From NCBI GenBank assembly GCA_022747635.1, contig JAKTNV010000004.1:17980969-18044968 (forward strand): a stretch of 64,000 bases of DNA, read 5' to 3'. The notes under the pieces were generated by a model. That model did not search any database, was not told the DNA's origin, and saw only the letters and a program-made list of their open reading frames with translations. This DNA comes from Hetaerina americana. Lineage: Eukaryota; Arthropoda; Insecta; Odonata; Calopterygidae. Positions 34,528-49,400 of the stretch are shown piece after piece. The first letter of the stretch is position 1. Every line of letters begins with the position of its first letter. The position numbers and the translations under genes are program-made.

Positions 34528-37500
34528 GTAGGAGCGCAAAGTCCACCAGTACGTACGTACCAGTAGGGCACGGAAGCAATGAGATGATCTAGCGTTTTCT
34601 GTAAAAATCATCCCAGCCAATGTTTCCCCAAGTTGGCGACATTTGTATTGGAATTAAGAATTTCTGTCAATTTATAATGCATCTTACATAGCCTTATTTT
34701 CATTGTAAAAACAATTATCTACCCGAAGGTCTCGGCATATGTTTTGAAATTCATTAATCTTGAAAATTATTTTATTTTAAGTTTTTCTGTAGTATATTCG
34801 AAGGGTAATTCGTGGAAATTGATAATTTTAAATCCCAGTTCATTCGTGATCCTTTGTCGAGTCGCGTCACTGGAGGAAATATATCACGGGGTCGTCGGAT
34901 TTCCTTCATTCCGTGGAACTCAAAATCTTGGCTGGTTAAAGATCCAGAAATTAAGAAAATTCTCGAATCATTTGAGACTTCTGCTTATATTTGTCATTCG
35001 TCCTAATGACGTATTAAATTATTATCCCGACCTTTTAAAGCGTGTTAGTGGTTAGTCTCCGCACTGTCCCGTGGTCATTCTCCGCATCTGAAGCATAAGT
35101 GCACATATTTTTTCGAATTCTTGAGATTCCCTCGGGAGATGCAAGGAGAACGTTGTTGAGGAGGGACGTTGGCACCAGTTTGTCGGATCAAGGCCGAGCG
35201 ACGACGCCTTAAAAACTCTCCGCCTCCGTAGAACCGATTAAGTCGCGGCCAAGGGGACCCATAAGTATAAGAGAGAAGACCGGAGACTCTTGTGCTTTTG
35301 GCGCACGAGAGATAAGGGGGCTGGGTGGGGGAGGGAAAAAGGCGGCATCGTTTTTTAGGGCCCTGACGGTGGAAGTAGGGTCATTGCTTTTTCGACCGAC
35401 TGGAGTTTCCATTTTGAGCTCCAGGGTGGAAAACAAGGTTTCCCTTTCGTAATTTTTATCCACCCCGTTTGTCGTGCCGCCTCTCCTCCAATCGCATGCG
35501 ACCCTCGCTCGCTTTCTACTCCCTCGCCCAACCTTCCTTCTCCCATCCCGCGAAGATGATGTTCAACGCCGTGCGGACGATTTCGGTGCCAAGTATGGCG
35601 GTGTCGTCGTTTTAATTCGTCAATTTTGTAGTAATTCGCTCATTCTGAATATGAAAAGGTGGCGGATCTGCATGCGCAAGTACCGAACGATTACGTGAAA
35701 TCTAAGGTGGCTTGCATGGTACTAAAATGTATGAAAAAAATAATGATGCATTTTTCATACCTCGTACCAAAATCAAGGTTCAAAGAGCTCGGGATAGTTT
35801 TACTTTGTCTAGAATGTCTCTCTCTCATGATGGAAAAAATATTTCCGCTTTTCTTGCCTCAATTCATTCTTCGCCTCAAGTTTCCCGTTAAACATTTTCA
35901 TTTCTTGCGAAGTTCTGTTTGGGTGAAATGAATATTTAAGGGGTAAATTGGATCGATACCTGCAGTCGACGCGGTCGTGAAAGCAGCACTCGGCGTAGTG
36001 TATCATAATACCGTTCATGATTTTTTTAGGGTTAGCGTTATATTAATTTCATGATTTGTTCCGTTTAGTTATTCATAGTAGACGTTTAACGAATGTCTCT
36101 CTATCTGTCGAAAGATATATATTCGCGATACCCACGAGATACCTTTAAGTTCTTGAAAATAAAAAGAATTTGTTTCAATATGTATAGTAGTTTCTAAAAT
36201 AGTTTGCCGAACGACACAAAATTCATTTCTCCTTCTCCATTTTTATTTCTGATTTAACTTCGGCACCAGCGGCGTACGACCTCGTTTGATATCTTTTCTT
36301 TATCCCTCGAAGCAAGTCGCTCTTCCATCGTTGCGACCATGGATCCACTAACACGCTTGCTGAGCATTGATCTATGGAGAGGGTGTCATGACCAGCGCAA
36401 TTTTCGCGAGTCGTCTTCGTGTCACAAATTTGTTCGTGTTACTTCGATTGAATGTCAATTTTGAAAAGGTTACTCTGTCATTATCCAGTTGTTATCCCTC
36501 CGCATCTTCCCTTTCCCCCCCTGTCCGTCACTTTTTCCACTCTCCTTGCCATTCCTCCCGTCTCCCCCCCCTCCCATCGTCGCTAATTCAAAGGTCTCCA
36601 GATATGCGTGGCGACGGCCTAGTTTATCGAGGACGTGCCGGAGCAGTTGGCTTCGGCTTAGTAAAATTCTCTCCCAGCCATCATCAAAAATTTTATCAAA
36701 ACCCTCTCGTAATGCTCCCGTCTGAAAATGTGTTTTTTACCAAAATCCCAGGAGCGCTAAATTGGGTCACGCTCTCTCGTGAATCTTCTCGGGACGATCA
36801 AAATATTAAGAGAAATTACTTTAAATTGTATAGTTTCCTATTTAATTCCCCGGGTTTTGTTTGGTTCCTTGCGCCTGTTCTTTAATAGTACTCATTTACG
36901 TCTCGTTATTTTTATTCTCCCGGTTATCCTACCGCGAAATATACGGTTGTCCTTGTTTTGCCGCCTCCAGCACATTCGAAGTTTCGCTCGTGTTGGTATC
37001 GGCAGTTAGGAACCATCTGTCGTTTAGTTGAGTGCGTGTGGCACATGGAATATGAACTCCGCCAAGAGGCCCTGATTGGTTGACCCAGAACGCCACGCTC
37101 CAGCCATGTCAGCCGGCTCCTTGCGACGGCGTTTGCAAATTTCTCCGTTCTCAGCATGGGTCGAAACGAATATATTGGTGAGGGGAAAAGGCGTTCCACC
37201 CCTCCTTGGCTACCATTTGGGTAACGCAATTGAGAAGTGCAAGTGGATGTGTACTAACAAAGAATTTATCAAGCAATTATGGCAAGTTCCGCAATTAAAT
37301 ATTTACAGGAAAGGAATGGTATTTGGTTAAAAAAATAATTTGGTTGGTGATATATTTTGTGCGGACTCATGTGGTTAAATGATAATTAAATGCCTCTTCC
37401 CTCACCCCCAACATTCACGTCTGGAATATTTTATATTCGTCCCTTGTGTATTAAATTTGATAAAATTATACCGTGTTCCCAAAACTGCACATCGTGACCG

Positions 37501-39230
37501 ACTTCATGGGAAGGAAGAGTGTTAGGTCAGGTGAGATATCCAAGCATAAGTGACGGAAACAGGAGAGGAGCGGACTACATTAACTCTAATTCTATGCGTA
37601 TTACATTTTCCTTTCGTTAAACTTCATTCAGAATGATTCATTGTTTCTACATACGGGGATACTTTCGTGCAACTAGCCATTCCTAATCCTCCCGTTCATA
37701 TGATGTGATTCTGTTGTCGTTTTTGATAATAAGGAATGGGGTGAGATAAGGATTATTAGGGTTACGTTGCACTTGCCAATCAACGTCTCTTCTAATGCCC
37801 CGCGTAACGGACGGAAATCATTGTAAGTTTTCTCCATGTCCTCTCTTTTCCTTCCTTTCTCTCCCCTCGCCCCTCCTAACACCTTTCCGTCAATTCCAGT
37901 ACTCCCCCCATTCACATTCACTCAAAGCCCTTTCTTTCCTCACTCACTCTCGAATTTTCGGAGGTAAGACCCTGTTTATACTGGATAAATGACAAGAATA
38001 GCGGTGTATACACTGGATGTCGTGGGTTATTTCATACTTTTAGCATGTGAGTAATGCTTGCATGAACTAAAATATTGCATACCGTATTAAAGTTAATGAG
38101 AGAGAAACCGAGCGCACATTGGTTCACATGTCGTTCTGTTAAACCGCTATTTTGCCTCTGTAAGAGACTCACTCTTGGTTTCGTTATGACCTTACATACC
38201 AGTCAAATTCATGAGATGTTGTGCGATAACGTTGAACTATTACGGCTGTTTGACTTCCATTAGGTTGCAGGGCTTCTCTCATCGGGTGGAGTCTTGTTTT
38301 AGGTTACTAGCAGAGCCGGAAGCAAAGTGCCCGAAATTACTTGGTTTAAATTGATGGTATTTAGGATTAGTGAGTGAGTACTGACCGCCGTGTGGACTTG
38401 GAAATTGTGGAGCAATGAATGAGTAACGCAAACGTTTGGCTCTCACTAAATCACTCCGACTACACTGGTGCATTCACTAGCGCCCGCGGCTTACTGAAGT
38501 ACTCTTCCCAAATCCCGTCAGTTTCGATTATGTGAAGCCTAAGGGAGTTTACAGGGCGTAATTCAAACATTTGAATTTCAACAAGATAAATAAATGTAAT
38601 GACATTTCGTGCGCCGCTCTGTATATTGATTGTTCGGTGCATATGAATACTATTTTGTCCCCCTTTAATTGCACGTAGCATTTGCCTTCCATTCATCCTC
38701 TACCCGCTTCTTGTCTCCTCTTCTCAGTCCACCAGCCTCCATTGCGGTCAATCCACATTCGTTCTCGCCTTTCCTCCACGGGCGTTCAATCATAATGTCC
38801 TCCCACGCGAGTCGTGCCCACTTAGTTATAAGGTAAATGAAAGACGTAATAAACTCGGCTAAAGCAGAAAATCTGTCTCCATTATCTAACCCGCGCAAAT
38901 TTTCCCGCTTAGGGTATTTTCAATCGCCTTAATTTTGACGCAAACATGGAGTAGCCCAGGAAAAAAGTGCCAGCACGAGTCGCAGGTGAACTTATTCCTT
39001 CAAACACTGCTCTGCATGCTTCTTAACCCCTCGCAGCATAATGGAACCCTGTTCCCGGTTGGCAGATTTGAATTGCTAGTTGTGGCACGATAGAGCATTC
39101 CTTATAGGGTTGGAGCAGCATCATGGGTTATGCCGAAGGTGCATTAGAAACGTCTCATCGTCTTAGCAGTGACAGAAGGGAAGCAAATGCGGGCCGTTCT
39201 CACGGCAAGGAAAAAATCGCTGACCCATTG
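34527..39230. other. Intronic AT/GC mosaic, no gene seen
   Basis: C-rich patches occur near 35450-35550 and 36500-36600. Short frames throughout lack domains. No RNA gene or repeat family was recognised. Confidence 0.4.
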
Positions 39231-39236
39231 TGGGAT

Positions 39237-39290
39237 GAAGGAAAAGGGTGGGGGGCGACCCTTTTCCCTTCGGTAGTGGCGTTCGCCACT
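39237..39290. repeat. Two adjacent short hairpins
   Basis: GAAGGAAAAGGGT (39237-39249) pairs with ACCCTTTTCCCTTC (39258-39271) with one bulged C and an 8-base G-rich loop. Immediately after, AGTGGCG (39275-39281) pairs with CGCCACT (39284-39290) across two bases. Such a tandem could be a structured intronic RNA or simply a local palindrome. Confidence 0.6.
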
Positions 39291-42200
39291 CTCGCCTCTC
39301 TCCCCACCCTCTTTCATCCTAATATACCCCTACTCATTTTTTTTTCCCCTTTCGTATCCGCCCCTCTCCTTCCCCTCTTCGGCGCCGGCTTATCCCTCCC
39401 CATCCACCTTCCTCCCCCGTGAGGTGCAGCAGTCGTTCCAAGTTCTAAGGGGAATCTGGGTCACATTTGGAGGATCCTATTCTGCGGGGTGTAGGTTGGG
39501 TGAACGGGGAGCTGAGAGATCGAGAGAGGGAGGGAGCCCTCGGTTGGTTTGCCATTCCGCGGGCAAGATGGTTTTTGTGCGCCCGTGAATAGATCTTGGT
39601 ACACACAGGCGCAGGCAAGTCTACGCGACGATGTGAATGTGTTGTTCACCTTATTTTTTTAAAGAAAAAGGAAGGGAAGATTTTGTCGGCGAGGTGGAAA
39701 CTGTGGTTCTGGTATTTCCGTGGAGCTCCTGTTTTATCTCTCACTCGTCTCCCTCTTTCGCCTCTCCTCCGATTCGCCGGTGTTTCTCTGAAAACCGATA
39801 ATCGAGCGTCCCAGTTTAAAAAGGGTCGGGCCCACGTCTCTGGAGCGTGTGAGTTACTGCAGTCGCTTATTTCCAGGCGTGCTCGCTATTGCCGAGGCTC
39901 TAATGAAGAGCCCTACGACAATGGATGTGGAGAACAATTCTCGGCAACTAGATCTTGATGTCGGTTTAATCTCCTATTGAATATGCATTAGGGATCACCT
40001 CGGGCTCGCGTTGGGGGTCTCAACGGGTAATATATTTATATATCAATTGCCACCTTTCCAATGCGATTAAATGCAGTCATATGAAATATTCTCCAGCTTG
40101 TTGGAGCGATAGCGACTTCGAGATTAATTCATGCTCAAACTGCACCTACTCCCGAATATACCATTTGATTGCTTACGTAAGTTCTTGGTCAAACCGCCCG
40201 CTTGGTTAAAACCGTTCAACCATTCGTTGTGGTCTCCAATGAGAAGAAGCTTTCATCTTTGGCCTGGGGATCTGGGTTCACAGTCCGGTTACGCCTTGGA
40301 TCACCTCAAGCGATAACGTACTGAAGTTGTACGATTGTCTGGGCATCATAATTCTCCGAGATGCCGCATTGTTTCATGTAAGGTGGTTTGAATGCCACCC
40401 TTGATGTAGTTTCGAAAAGGCATCGCTTCACAGATCAATTTTGTCGAATTCTAAATCTATGCCGGTTAATAAGGCCGAGTTGGGACACATTGGTTTTGAT
40501 TTAATGTCCAATCTTTCAGCATACCATCCGTAGCGGTGGAGCTGTATGTTGCTTTCGCTCGCATGTCATTTCATTTGGCCCTCGAATGTATCCAGATAGT
40601 TTGTGACATTTAAAACGTCTTCCTAAGTGAGGCAATGCGCGGTAATGAAGTCAACACCTTTCCTCTCTATCTCCAAAATGAATTTTATCATTGTAACTCA
40701 CCGTTGACGTTAATTAGCTGGTAAGCTCGCGTTTCGCAGCGCAGTCCTAAAGTTAGACTCCTCGCTCTGACTTTGGTATTGTCCATGGCGGTGACCCATG
40801 TCCACTTGGATGGCCGAGTGAATTCTTAGCGGACGCTCGAGGGAAGGTCTTTGGGGCAGTCAATCAGATCGTCAGATGTCCTCCGCGATTGTGTCGTCCT
40901 TGTGATTTATAAGATTCATTGTTTTGGCATTACCTCCATGGGTGACCTCGGCGAATGTCAATTGTTATCCGCGAGGTCATTTACTGCGTTAATTGTGACA
41001 AGAAAACGTAAGGGAAGGGTTAAGTTTTCGATGCGTCCAGTGTTGTTATTTTTATGAAGGATCTTTGTTGCTGTGAGGAAAGAATTTTTTCGGCACCTGG
41101 CTGTGCAATTTTATGTCAAAACATCCAGGTGTAGGGGCAGTTGCCGTAATTGACGGTGTAATCGACAAAGTATCGGCCGACTCGTGCACCGCAAGCCGTC
41201 TTGGAAGAAAATTTTGGCCACAGTGATGTATTTATTCCTCCAAACCTATCATGATCCTTTCTTGGGTTTTTATTTCCTAGCTTTCTCCCTTACTACCTAT
41301 ACTGCCTTTGTGTTATTTTTTCCATTCCATTCAAGCCTAACGCTTCGTGTGTCCGCTTCGCCTCTCCTATATAATTAGCTTGCATTTACTCGCACGCATT
41401 AACTCGCTATGTCGAGGGGATTTGTGGCGCAACCCATGAAGTAAAATTTGAACTAACCCGCGAAAGAATGTCAGTTTACATTCCAGATATGGGAGTGCGA
41501 AATTATTCTACAGAATCCAAGTATATCTCTCGGAATTGCCGAGTTTTATGGAGGAGAGGTAAAGACTAATTGGAGAATGTAATGGGGATCAGGAGAGGAC
41601 CAGGAATGAACTTGAATGGCTGAATTCAGTGTACTTCGAAAGAAATAGCAAAAAGGGATGTTGCAGAAAATTCGAAAGGGGGGGACAAAGACCTATTCAC
41701 AAAGAACCTAATGGTTAAATAGATACGTATATCCAATGTAAAGGGATGGATGAATGGCATTGGAGAATTGGACCATCCCTATCAATCTCTCTTATTTAGA
41801 TCGGTCCATTACTCTTTTCGTATAGAATCAAACGATCTCACAATTCCAAATTCGTGTATTCCTGAGCCGCCCAGACGTGAAATTCCATCCCTCCGTCATT
41901 CACTGTGCAGGTAAACAACATAACACCGGCGGGTAATAATTCGGAAGGCGAAATCTCACCATTGATTGCCCGAGAGGTTCGGTAATTCCATAAACACCAC
42001 TCGCTTTGAGAATGAAATTCCTCTGCGTGGAAATGGTTCGTGTTTCACGTGCTGAAATCGAGCGTTCCCAGGTTTTTAAGGAATGCGTGGGGATGTCAAA
42101 TTTCCCGACGATGTCGAAGTCGTTCAATTCTAGTCTCTGAAAAGGAAGTAGGCCTCTCGTCATGCGACCATCCAGACGTATCGAGCGGTGATGTTCGCTC

Positions 42201-42390
42201 GAAGTCAGTTCACTCCAGCGACAAAAAAAAGGGGCGAGGGACGCGGGAGAGTGGGTGGATATGGTGAGTCCAGGGCTTTAAAGGGTTGGAGGGAACAGAG
42301 ACGAATGGGAGACCGGCAAGGGACCTGAGGCGAGAACGAAACTGAACTCCTAGGGTTGACGCGGAGACGAGAAGTTTACGACTTGCATTC
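39291..42390. other. Intronic DNA, no gene seen
   Basis: A C-rich island covers about 39290-39420. A possible pol III B-box-like GGTTCACAGTCC near 40273-40284 is too weak to call. No exon is supported. Confidence 0.4.
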
Positions 42391-42397
42391 CCGGTTG

Positions 42398-42416
42398 CTT
42401 CCTGTGACGCAGGAAG
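42398..42416. repeat. Short perfect inverted repeat, 7-bp arms
   Basis: CTTCCTG and CAGGAAG flank TGACG. Each arm contains a GGAA core, the binding core of ETS factors such as those of the Pointed/E74 type. Occupancy is unknown. Confidence 0.5.
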
Positions 42417-42959
42417 GGATTTGACATTGCATGAGATGCTATGTTCATTGCGAAATCGATTTGGTTATTGTAATAACCGTTATTAGTAATTGAAAACGAT
42501 GCCTCTTGTGAAGAAGACCAAGCGTTCCAAAGTCCATTTAGTATTTATCTCGAGTATACGTGTTGTTAAAATACAAAAATATTCAATTGTTCCCGGCTCA
42601 GGACAGTGGAAAGATACATTGTATTCTTCATTTAACAAAAATATTGTTTGTTATACAACGTATATTCTAATTCTTTGTATTTTTCTGGCGTAGAACTTCA
42701 ACGGGAAACGATTTGTAAAGTCATTAGATATCCCACGAAAGGTTCGCGATTGCATTTAATTCTAAATATTACCATATTATTTGAAGCGTCTCAGGACATA
42801 GAAGAGTGAAAAACTTCTGTCGGAGACGCGTTTTTTTATAGAATAATCATAGTGTGTGCTGTCCAAATAGCGAATTTTCACATAACTATTTTATTTTATA
42901 ATTTTCTTTGCGCTTGCTTCGCATGAAATCACACGTTGACACTCACTTGGCCGGTACCA

Positions 42960-43345
42960 GTTTAAAAAAGGGCAGCGGGTGCAGTTGAAAAAATCCCGGG
43001 GGAAGGGAAATACGCGCGCGTGCCTCAGTTAGGGCGAAATTAAAATCGCGTTTCTTTCTTCCTCAAGGTGAGGGAGGAGAAGCGTGTGGAGAGGAGGGCC
43101 AGTGGTTCTGAGGGGAGGGCGGTGGTGGGGGATCCGGGTCAGTGTTGAAAGAGGCTCTCTGTATTCGGTTCACTTATAAATTGCCGATTAGGCAAGAGCG
43201 GAGAGCGATGGTGTTGGGAGCAGGAGGGGGGAACGGGATTAAGGTGAAGAGGGGAGTGAAGTGGTCGAGGAAAGGGGGGGTGAGTGAAGGAAGACGAGGG
43301 GGGGAGGGGGGACGGAGTGGATTTTTAAGAGCGGTGGATTAGTTG
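42960..43345 (+). other. G-rich island in the intron
   Basis: Dense GGG and GGGG runs, mostly at 43070-43320, are followed by a C-rich segment to about 43450. The skew is again opposite to most islands. Frames across it are Gly/Arg-rich artefacts. Confidence 0.45.
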
Positions 43346-43459
43346 AGTTTGTGTGTGAAATGTGGCGTGTGCTTGGTGTGGGAACTCCAGAGGGGACCCT
43401 CTCTATCCCTCTCTATCCCCCCCACCTCACCCCCTCTCACTCTCCCGAAAGTTCGCCAT

Positions 43460-46400
43460 ATTTGTGAAATCCGGTTGGTTTTTTTCGCAGGCTCTCTCGC
43501 ATTCAGTTAATTCGATGCTTTTGTTGCTTCTCTCGGGCGAAGAGCGACGAGCGCCATTGTTGAGAAGCGATGCTAATTTCGGGTGCCCACGCGTCTGCCT
43601 CCGTTTGTTTTTTTGTCTGTCTGTGTAAGGCGGGTTAGATCTGCTTTCAGTCAGTTTCCTTCTCCATTTTTTTTTGTGCTTATTTCTTGGTGTGGTGAAC
43701 ATTTTAATTGGATTCAGGGATACTTCTCAAGTTTTCCTTTGTGGAATAATATTTATGTCTTGTCATCTCTGCGGTCGAGAATTGCACCAATTTTCGTTTT
43801 TATTTTCGGATGGATGACAATGCTTATTGCTTGTTTGATTCTTCCTCCTGATTACTCATGTGGAAATATTGGTGAAGTCTGTTAAAACTAAATTAATAAT
43901 GATTATAACATGTAATCTTGTAATTGGAGTTTACGTGTCGTTAATATGGTAAAAATTGTAACCAGTGCATGGTGAAACCTCTGGGACACATTAATTATTT
44001 TGAACCCTTTATCTGTTTGATTTCGTTTGTAGGCATTGCAAAAGTTTATTGGATTGTCTCAACTTATATTAAAACTGCGACATCTTCCCGAGAATAATCC
44101 CTATGTCTAAAAACAGATTCTTCCCCCTTTCGGCTGCGATCTCTAGTATTAATTGTATTAAATATAGCTGAATAGTATTTATTGAATATTTGCGACTGTA
44201 AAACCATCAACCCTTTATCTTGTGCATTGTAGTTTTAATTAACTTAGAAGGGACCAATACTAATTAGTTGAGCTCGTAATTTTTAATATCCGTTGTTTTT
44301 ATCTATCTGAAGTAGTGAAGAAATGTTTTATATGTGCTCGTAACAATATATTTTAGTCATATTTATTTACAAAATTACGTTGCAATTAGGCGATTTACCT
44401 GGTGGCAACGGTCAAGTTTGGTCAAAGATAACTCTTACAACGAAAATTACATACATACTCGAACTATGAAACCAAATGAGAGAAAAAATATTTTTTTACA
44501 TACAATGACAATATTTTGGTCGAATAAGCAGCAATGGTGGCGTGGTTTTTGAGTTTGGCTGCATTGGAGAAGTTAGTGACTCAAAGGATACGGGCTCAAG
44601 AAATGATCTCTTCGTACTCGGAAGCCACCTCGGAATATTCAATCAATATCATTGAGAGTAGTACTGCGACTTAAATGCCACAATTAAAGGACTCTTTGCG
44701 TAGTTGCCAATGCGCTCGAGGATTGAGTGGAAAAGTCGGCCCTTAGAGTCGAGGGACATTCTCTCAACCGTGCCCACACGGGGCAATGATTACATGAGAA
44801 AACTGTTCTCTTTGTAACATATTAGCGCGTTTGGTGGCAGAAATGTTGTGGATCGCTTTCGCTTATTTGTCCTGCGGTCGCAGGTGACACTCTTTCGTAA
44901 TGGGATGGGTCTGGCTCACCTGGCCTGTGTTTTAAGCGGCCAACGGGTTTGTCTCTTCGACTTTTGGGAAAGGCACGAAATTATTGTTCGGCGACCGCTT
45001 CGCCCCAGTGCGTCCGCCAATGGCGTCGCCCTACTCCCCGCTTCTAGTCGTATCGTGCGAATGTTAAATGTCGACCGGCTCGTTGCCCCTCCGCCCCTTA
45101 ACTCCCCTTCGTCCCCCCCCCCAATCGCTGCTGCCTTCTCCGGCGACAAAATGACTTCTTTTCAACGTGCGAATCCCAAAGGGTAGTTGCGCAAGTCGTT
45201 CTTGAACTGGTTTCGCCCATTTTTGACCCCTTCTCCGCCCTGTGATATTTTTTCTTCTACTTTTCGCCATTTTACTTATGATTTTTTCTAATTTCACGTT
45301 GGCGGGAGTTAAGAAAAGAAAATATGTCGAAGAGGACACAACGATCGGGAGATTTTACCACCATCTCACCGTTCATTGTTTGGTATATAGGGGCGTCTTT
45401 GGTCACATGACCGGCCTGGGCCACCGCCAGTATCACTGGTTTCTCGCCCTCTGGTCGAGGTGCATTCGCATTGGTTTAACTCGCTCCAAGAGAATTGTAA
45501 ACGGATAGTAGTCCGAATATATGTCATTTACTGGTATGAACTTCTTTGTATATCAAGAAAAGCCCTTGCTGACGAAAAATCTCGTTGGGTTAAATGGGCA
45601 GCATTTGTTGAATTAAATCCTCCGTCACTTTGTATTGTGGTGTAATTTAACGACCGGACATCCTTTCAATTGTCCCTTTTATTTGATTTAGCATATTGTT
45701 AATTACTCATTTCTAATTGTTTTAGACTTTAATTTGACCGCTGAGAACCTTCGCCCAAATAAGGTCAATTTAATTCTTCAAAATTGTTTCGGCAAATACC
45801 GTTACTTCTCGAGAAAGGGCGATTTATTCCGCCGGCTTTTACAAAATTCGAAATGCCGAAACATGTTTATTTTACGGATATGTTCACCGTACAATCTCGC
45901 CTTCTAACTCTATTGAAATCGTTTGGACCTTGGACTCCCGAAAGTATATGATGTTACTCTTCTGTTTTTTCAAACGAAGAAGATGCATGTTCCCATCTAG
46001 TTAATTTAGTGCTGTCTGGTACGGACTAATGGGCGTTTAACGTAGCTTTGCATTTTGCCCTGAGATACTTCGACCCTATACAGGATTTCGATTCACCTCG
46101 CTGTTATCGGTTTTCATTTCCTCGGCTCACGGTGGGATTCATTTACGTCGTGGACGCGGGACTTGAATTACTATCGCCACGGCTATCCTCCCCCCTCCCT
46201 CCCACCCACCCTTTCGAAGCCGGCCCATTCCGCAGGGCCCGTTCGTTGTGTGACGGTCGCGCAATCGGAATCTCATTAAGTATTTCTTCTGCGGAACGCG
46301 CGCGGGTCGTGCTCGCGGACTCGCACGACGCAATCTGTTTCGTGTGTCAGGAACCGTCCTCGTCGTCTGGGTTTCCGAATGAGTTCTAGATGCAGGAGGG

Positions 46401-49400
46401 GAAGGGAGAGAGATAAAAAGAGACGTTTCAGGCGTGAGGGAGAGAGATATTCGGAGTTAACGGCTGTAAGTGAAGGGAATCACGGAGCTCTCTCGCATGT
46501 TTTTCTCGAGGAGGGGGGGGGGGGAAATTGGGTTCGTGTGTGTGTGCGTGCGTGCGCATGCGTTCGCGCGTTCCTCCCGGCAAACTCAATCGCGTCTCGC
46601 GAGCGAACGGCTTTATTTGCCCTCGGGATGAAGGGAATCAATCGGCCCGCCGAGGGCGTCGAAAGGAGGTGTTTGTCCTCTCCAGGGTGCTCTGGAGTGA
46701 TGAACGTCGCGTTATGTCGCCTCGCCTCTCCCGTAGGCGTCTACAGAGTGCGTTGCGTTTACGCTATCGCCTCGAGGTCCTTGTCTCGGGCGTTTCGCCT
46801 CCTTAGAAAAGGAGTCACGAGGGTCTCAATTTTCCCAGAATGAAGACGTTTGTCCGTTCGCCTACCTCTCTGTGTCCCTATCAATCCGTCTCGGTATCTC
46901 TATTTACGCATGTCCGTCTTTTTACGTATCTGTATCAGTCTACCTTCATAGGCACCCACACGTTTGCATCCCTATTGGCGTAAATTACCCTTAAGCTCAC
47001 CTACTATATGTATATTTTTCACGATCTACCCATCCGCTTCAAATATCGTCTACAAACCTGCCTGACTTTTATGTAGATGGTCGGTGGAATTATTAAAAAA
47101 AATATTTGTTGAAGCTTGCTCTCCGTATTAGGAAAATCTTATAAAATAGTCTTAGCTAACCGTTCAGATCTCATTCTTCATTAATTCATATCTTCACTTA
47201 GCTATTCTTCCGACTGGGATAAATTTCCAAGTTTATGTCGGGTCACGAGGGAAATTCCCTCAAATCTTCGTCCAGATCTCCAACCGATGGGGTTGTAGAT
47301 ATGTACATCGTCAATCCCTGCCTCGTACCTATTCCCTTGCCTGCCTACGTTATTCCCCACGGCCGCGTCGTCCAGGCAAATCGGTGGGTCGTGTTATTCG
47401 ACCGAATATCCAAACTTACAAACGATCCCGACACCCTTGACTGTCCTTTGGACATGAATACAAATGAGGCGTGGATACATTTAAAAAATCGTATATAGAG
47501 GATTTTGAAAGGGACGATAATAATTTATCGAATTGCTAGTTCTCTTATTGTACGTACCAAGTAATTTCTGTTGCCATTGCACTTATTTTTCTTTAAAAAA
47601 TAACTGTAATTACCAATAAACTACTGGAATGTAATTTTTTTGCAAAGTTCTCTTCCACTTGTCTGAACATTGAATATCTGCGGGTCTTGGCCCGAATGAG
47701 TTTTGCGACATTAAACCCTAAAAGACGTCGAGGACTGCAGTCCTAAATCTAATGCTCGCATCAGCGATGTATCCTACCCACGATGCATTCATTTCAAGCA
47801 TTCTTGATGTAAACTTGGGACTTGTCTTCCAAAATTTTTGCTCCGATTACATACGTCGTCCCATTCTTTATCATGCCCCGGCCGCCATTCCACCCCTTCC
47901 CCCAACGCACTGCAGTATTTCCTCAAACGTTTTGTCTCCCTCGAGACTTTCTATTCCATTTTCTTGGGTGGCTTAAAAGGCCACTTGGCGCCAGACTCCC
48001 CTTCTTGTCTAGGGAATTCGGAAGGGGAAGCATGTGGGGTGAGGAAGAGGGAAATAGGATGTGGGTGGTGGGAGGGGGTAACACTTCCTGGGTTTTGGAG
48101 TGAGTTCTTAGAGAACGAGGCAAGCCTAATCGTAACGCGTAGTGAAATCTTTCTCTCTCGAGTGCTTCCGCGCCCCAGGATTCTTTTAAGTGTCATTAAG
48201 ATTTTTCCCGTCCGCGCCTCGCCAGCCCACGCAGCTCGGTCAGATCATCAAAAATACTTGGAATTGATTTGTATTTGTTGCATCGATGTGTTGGCCTCAT
48301 AGACACATCAGGAACGATATATCACTACGCAGACGTACGCTCACGTTCTAGGTTCACTTCTGCCATGGACAGAGTGGTGGTGAGAGAGTATCACTAATAT
48401 CGTATTCCCATTGATTAAACAACATAGAAAACGTTTTAATGAGCATATCGAGTTGTAATTCTCCATGGAAACTATTTTTCACATGTTGGAGGAGTTGCAA
48501 CCTATAGGTTGGGCTTGTGTGTTCACGGCTGTTGACTTTTCGAGCACGATTCGCTCACTTATACCCTGTATAGGGTTCGAATTTTTCATACCCATTTGGT
48601 AAAAATCCCTCGGTAATTCTTCATCAAAGAAGTTGCTTGATGAGATGTGCTCTAGGTTGATATTTTGACCGGCATTTTTGAGATCCAGTTAAAATTCTCG
48701 GCTGGGAAAATTTGTTGTATAATTCTGCACATCAGAGACGACTAAAAAAACTGTGCGTCATGAGGTGCATTGTTCTATTGTTATTATCTCGTAATTTTTG
48801 TCACATGTTTACCTGGACAGAGTAATTATCGGTGTGAATTACTGAATTGTTCAGGTTTGTTGTCAAAGATGTAAAAGAGATTATCCTTTCTATTCGAGAA
48901 AATATGCACATCGACGTCTAGTGATAAGTGTTAAAGTGGTAAGTTCTCACGCCGATATCATATTTCACGTATTTTTTTGCGGAAGGATGCGTGGCTGTCA
49001 TTGTAATCGCGTTTAGTTAGCGGTGTTTCTTTCGCGGATTTGTAATGCCAACATTCCAACCTGTTGAAGCGAAAACTGAGACCTTCTCTTTCCCTCTCTC
49101 GGGCCGACTTTTTCCCCCCTCATATTCACCCATCGCGTGTCTCTATCGGTGGTAGAAGCCCCTCCGGAGCTGCTTTATAGGGTTTTTCGAGGTTCCGCCG
49201 TCTTTCGGAAACGTACACAGCAGTGTTGGCTTTCTCTGTTCTCCCAGTCCGTGAAAGAGGCTGTACGGAAAATGACGCAATCACGAGTCTTAAATTCTTT
49301 TCCACTCGATCCTATTCCTTAAAAAATTGTTCCACCTTTCCTTTATCTCTCACTTCTATCCCGAAAGTAATGGTCCTCTCCCTCTCTATTCTCACCTCGT

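Noticed and set aside
33015..35197. FTZ-F1 response elements CCAAGGTCG (near 33015) and TCAAGGCCG (near 35189) as autoregulatory sites
   Set aside because: Both match YCAAGGYCR fully, but about four matches are expected by chance in 64 kb on two strands, so there is no enrichment.
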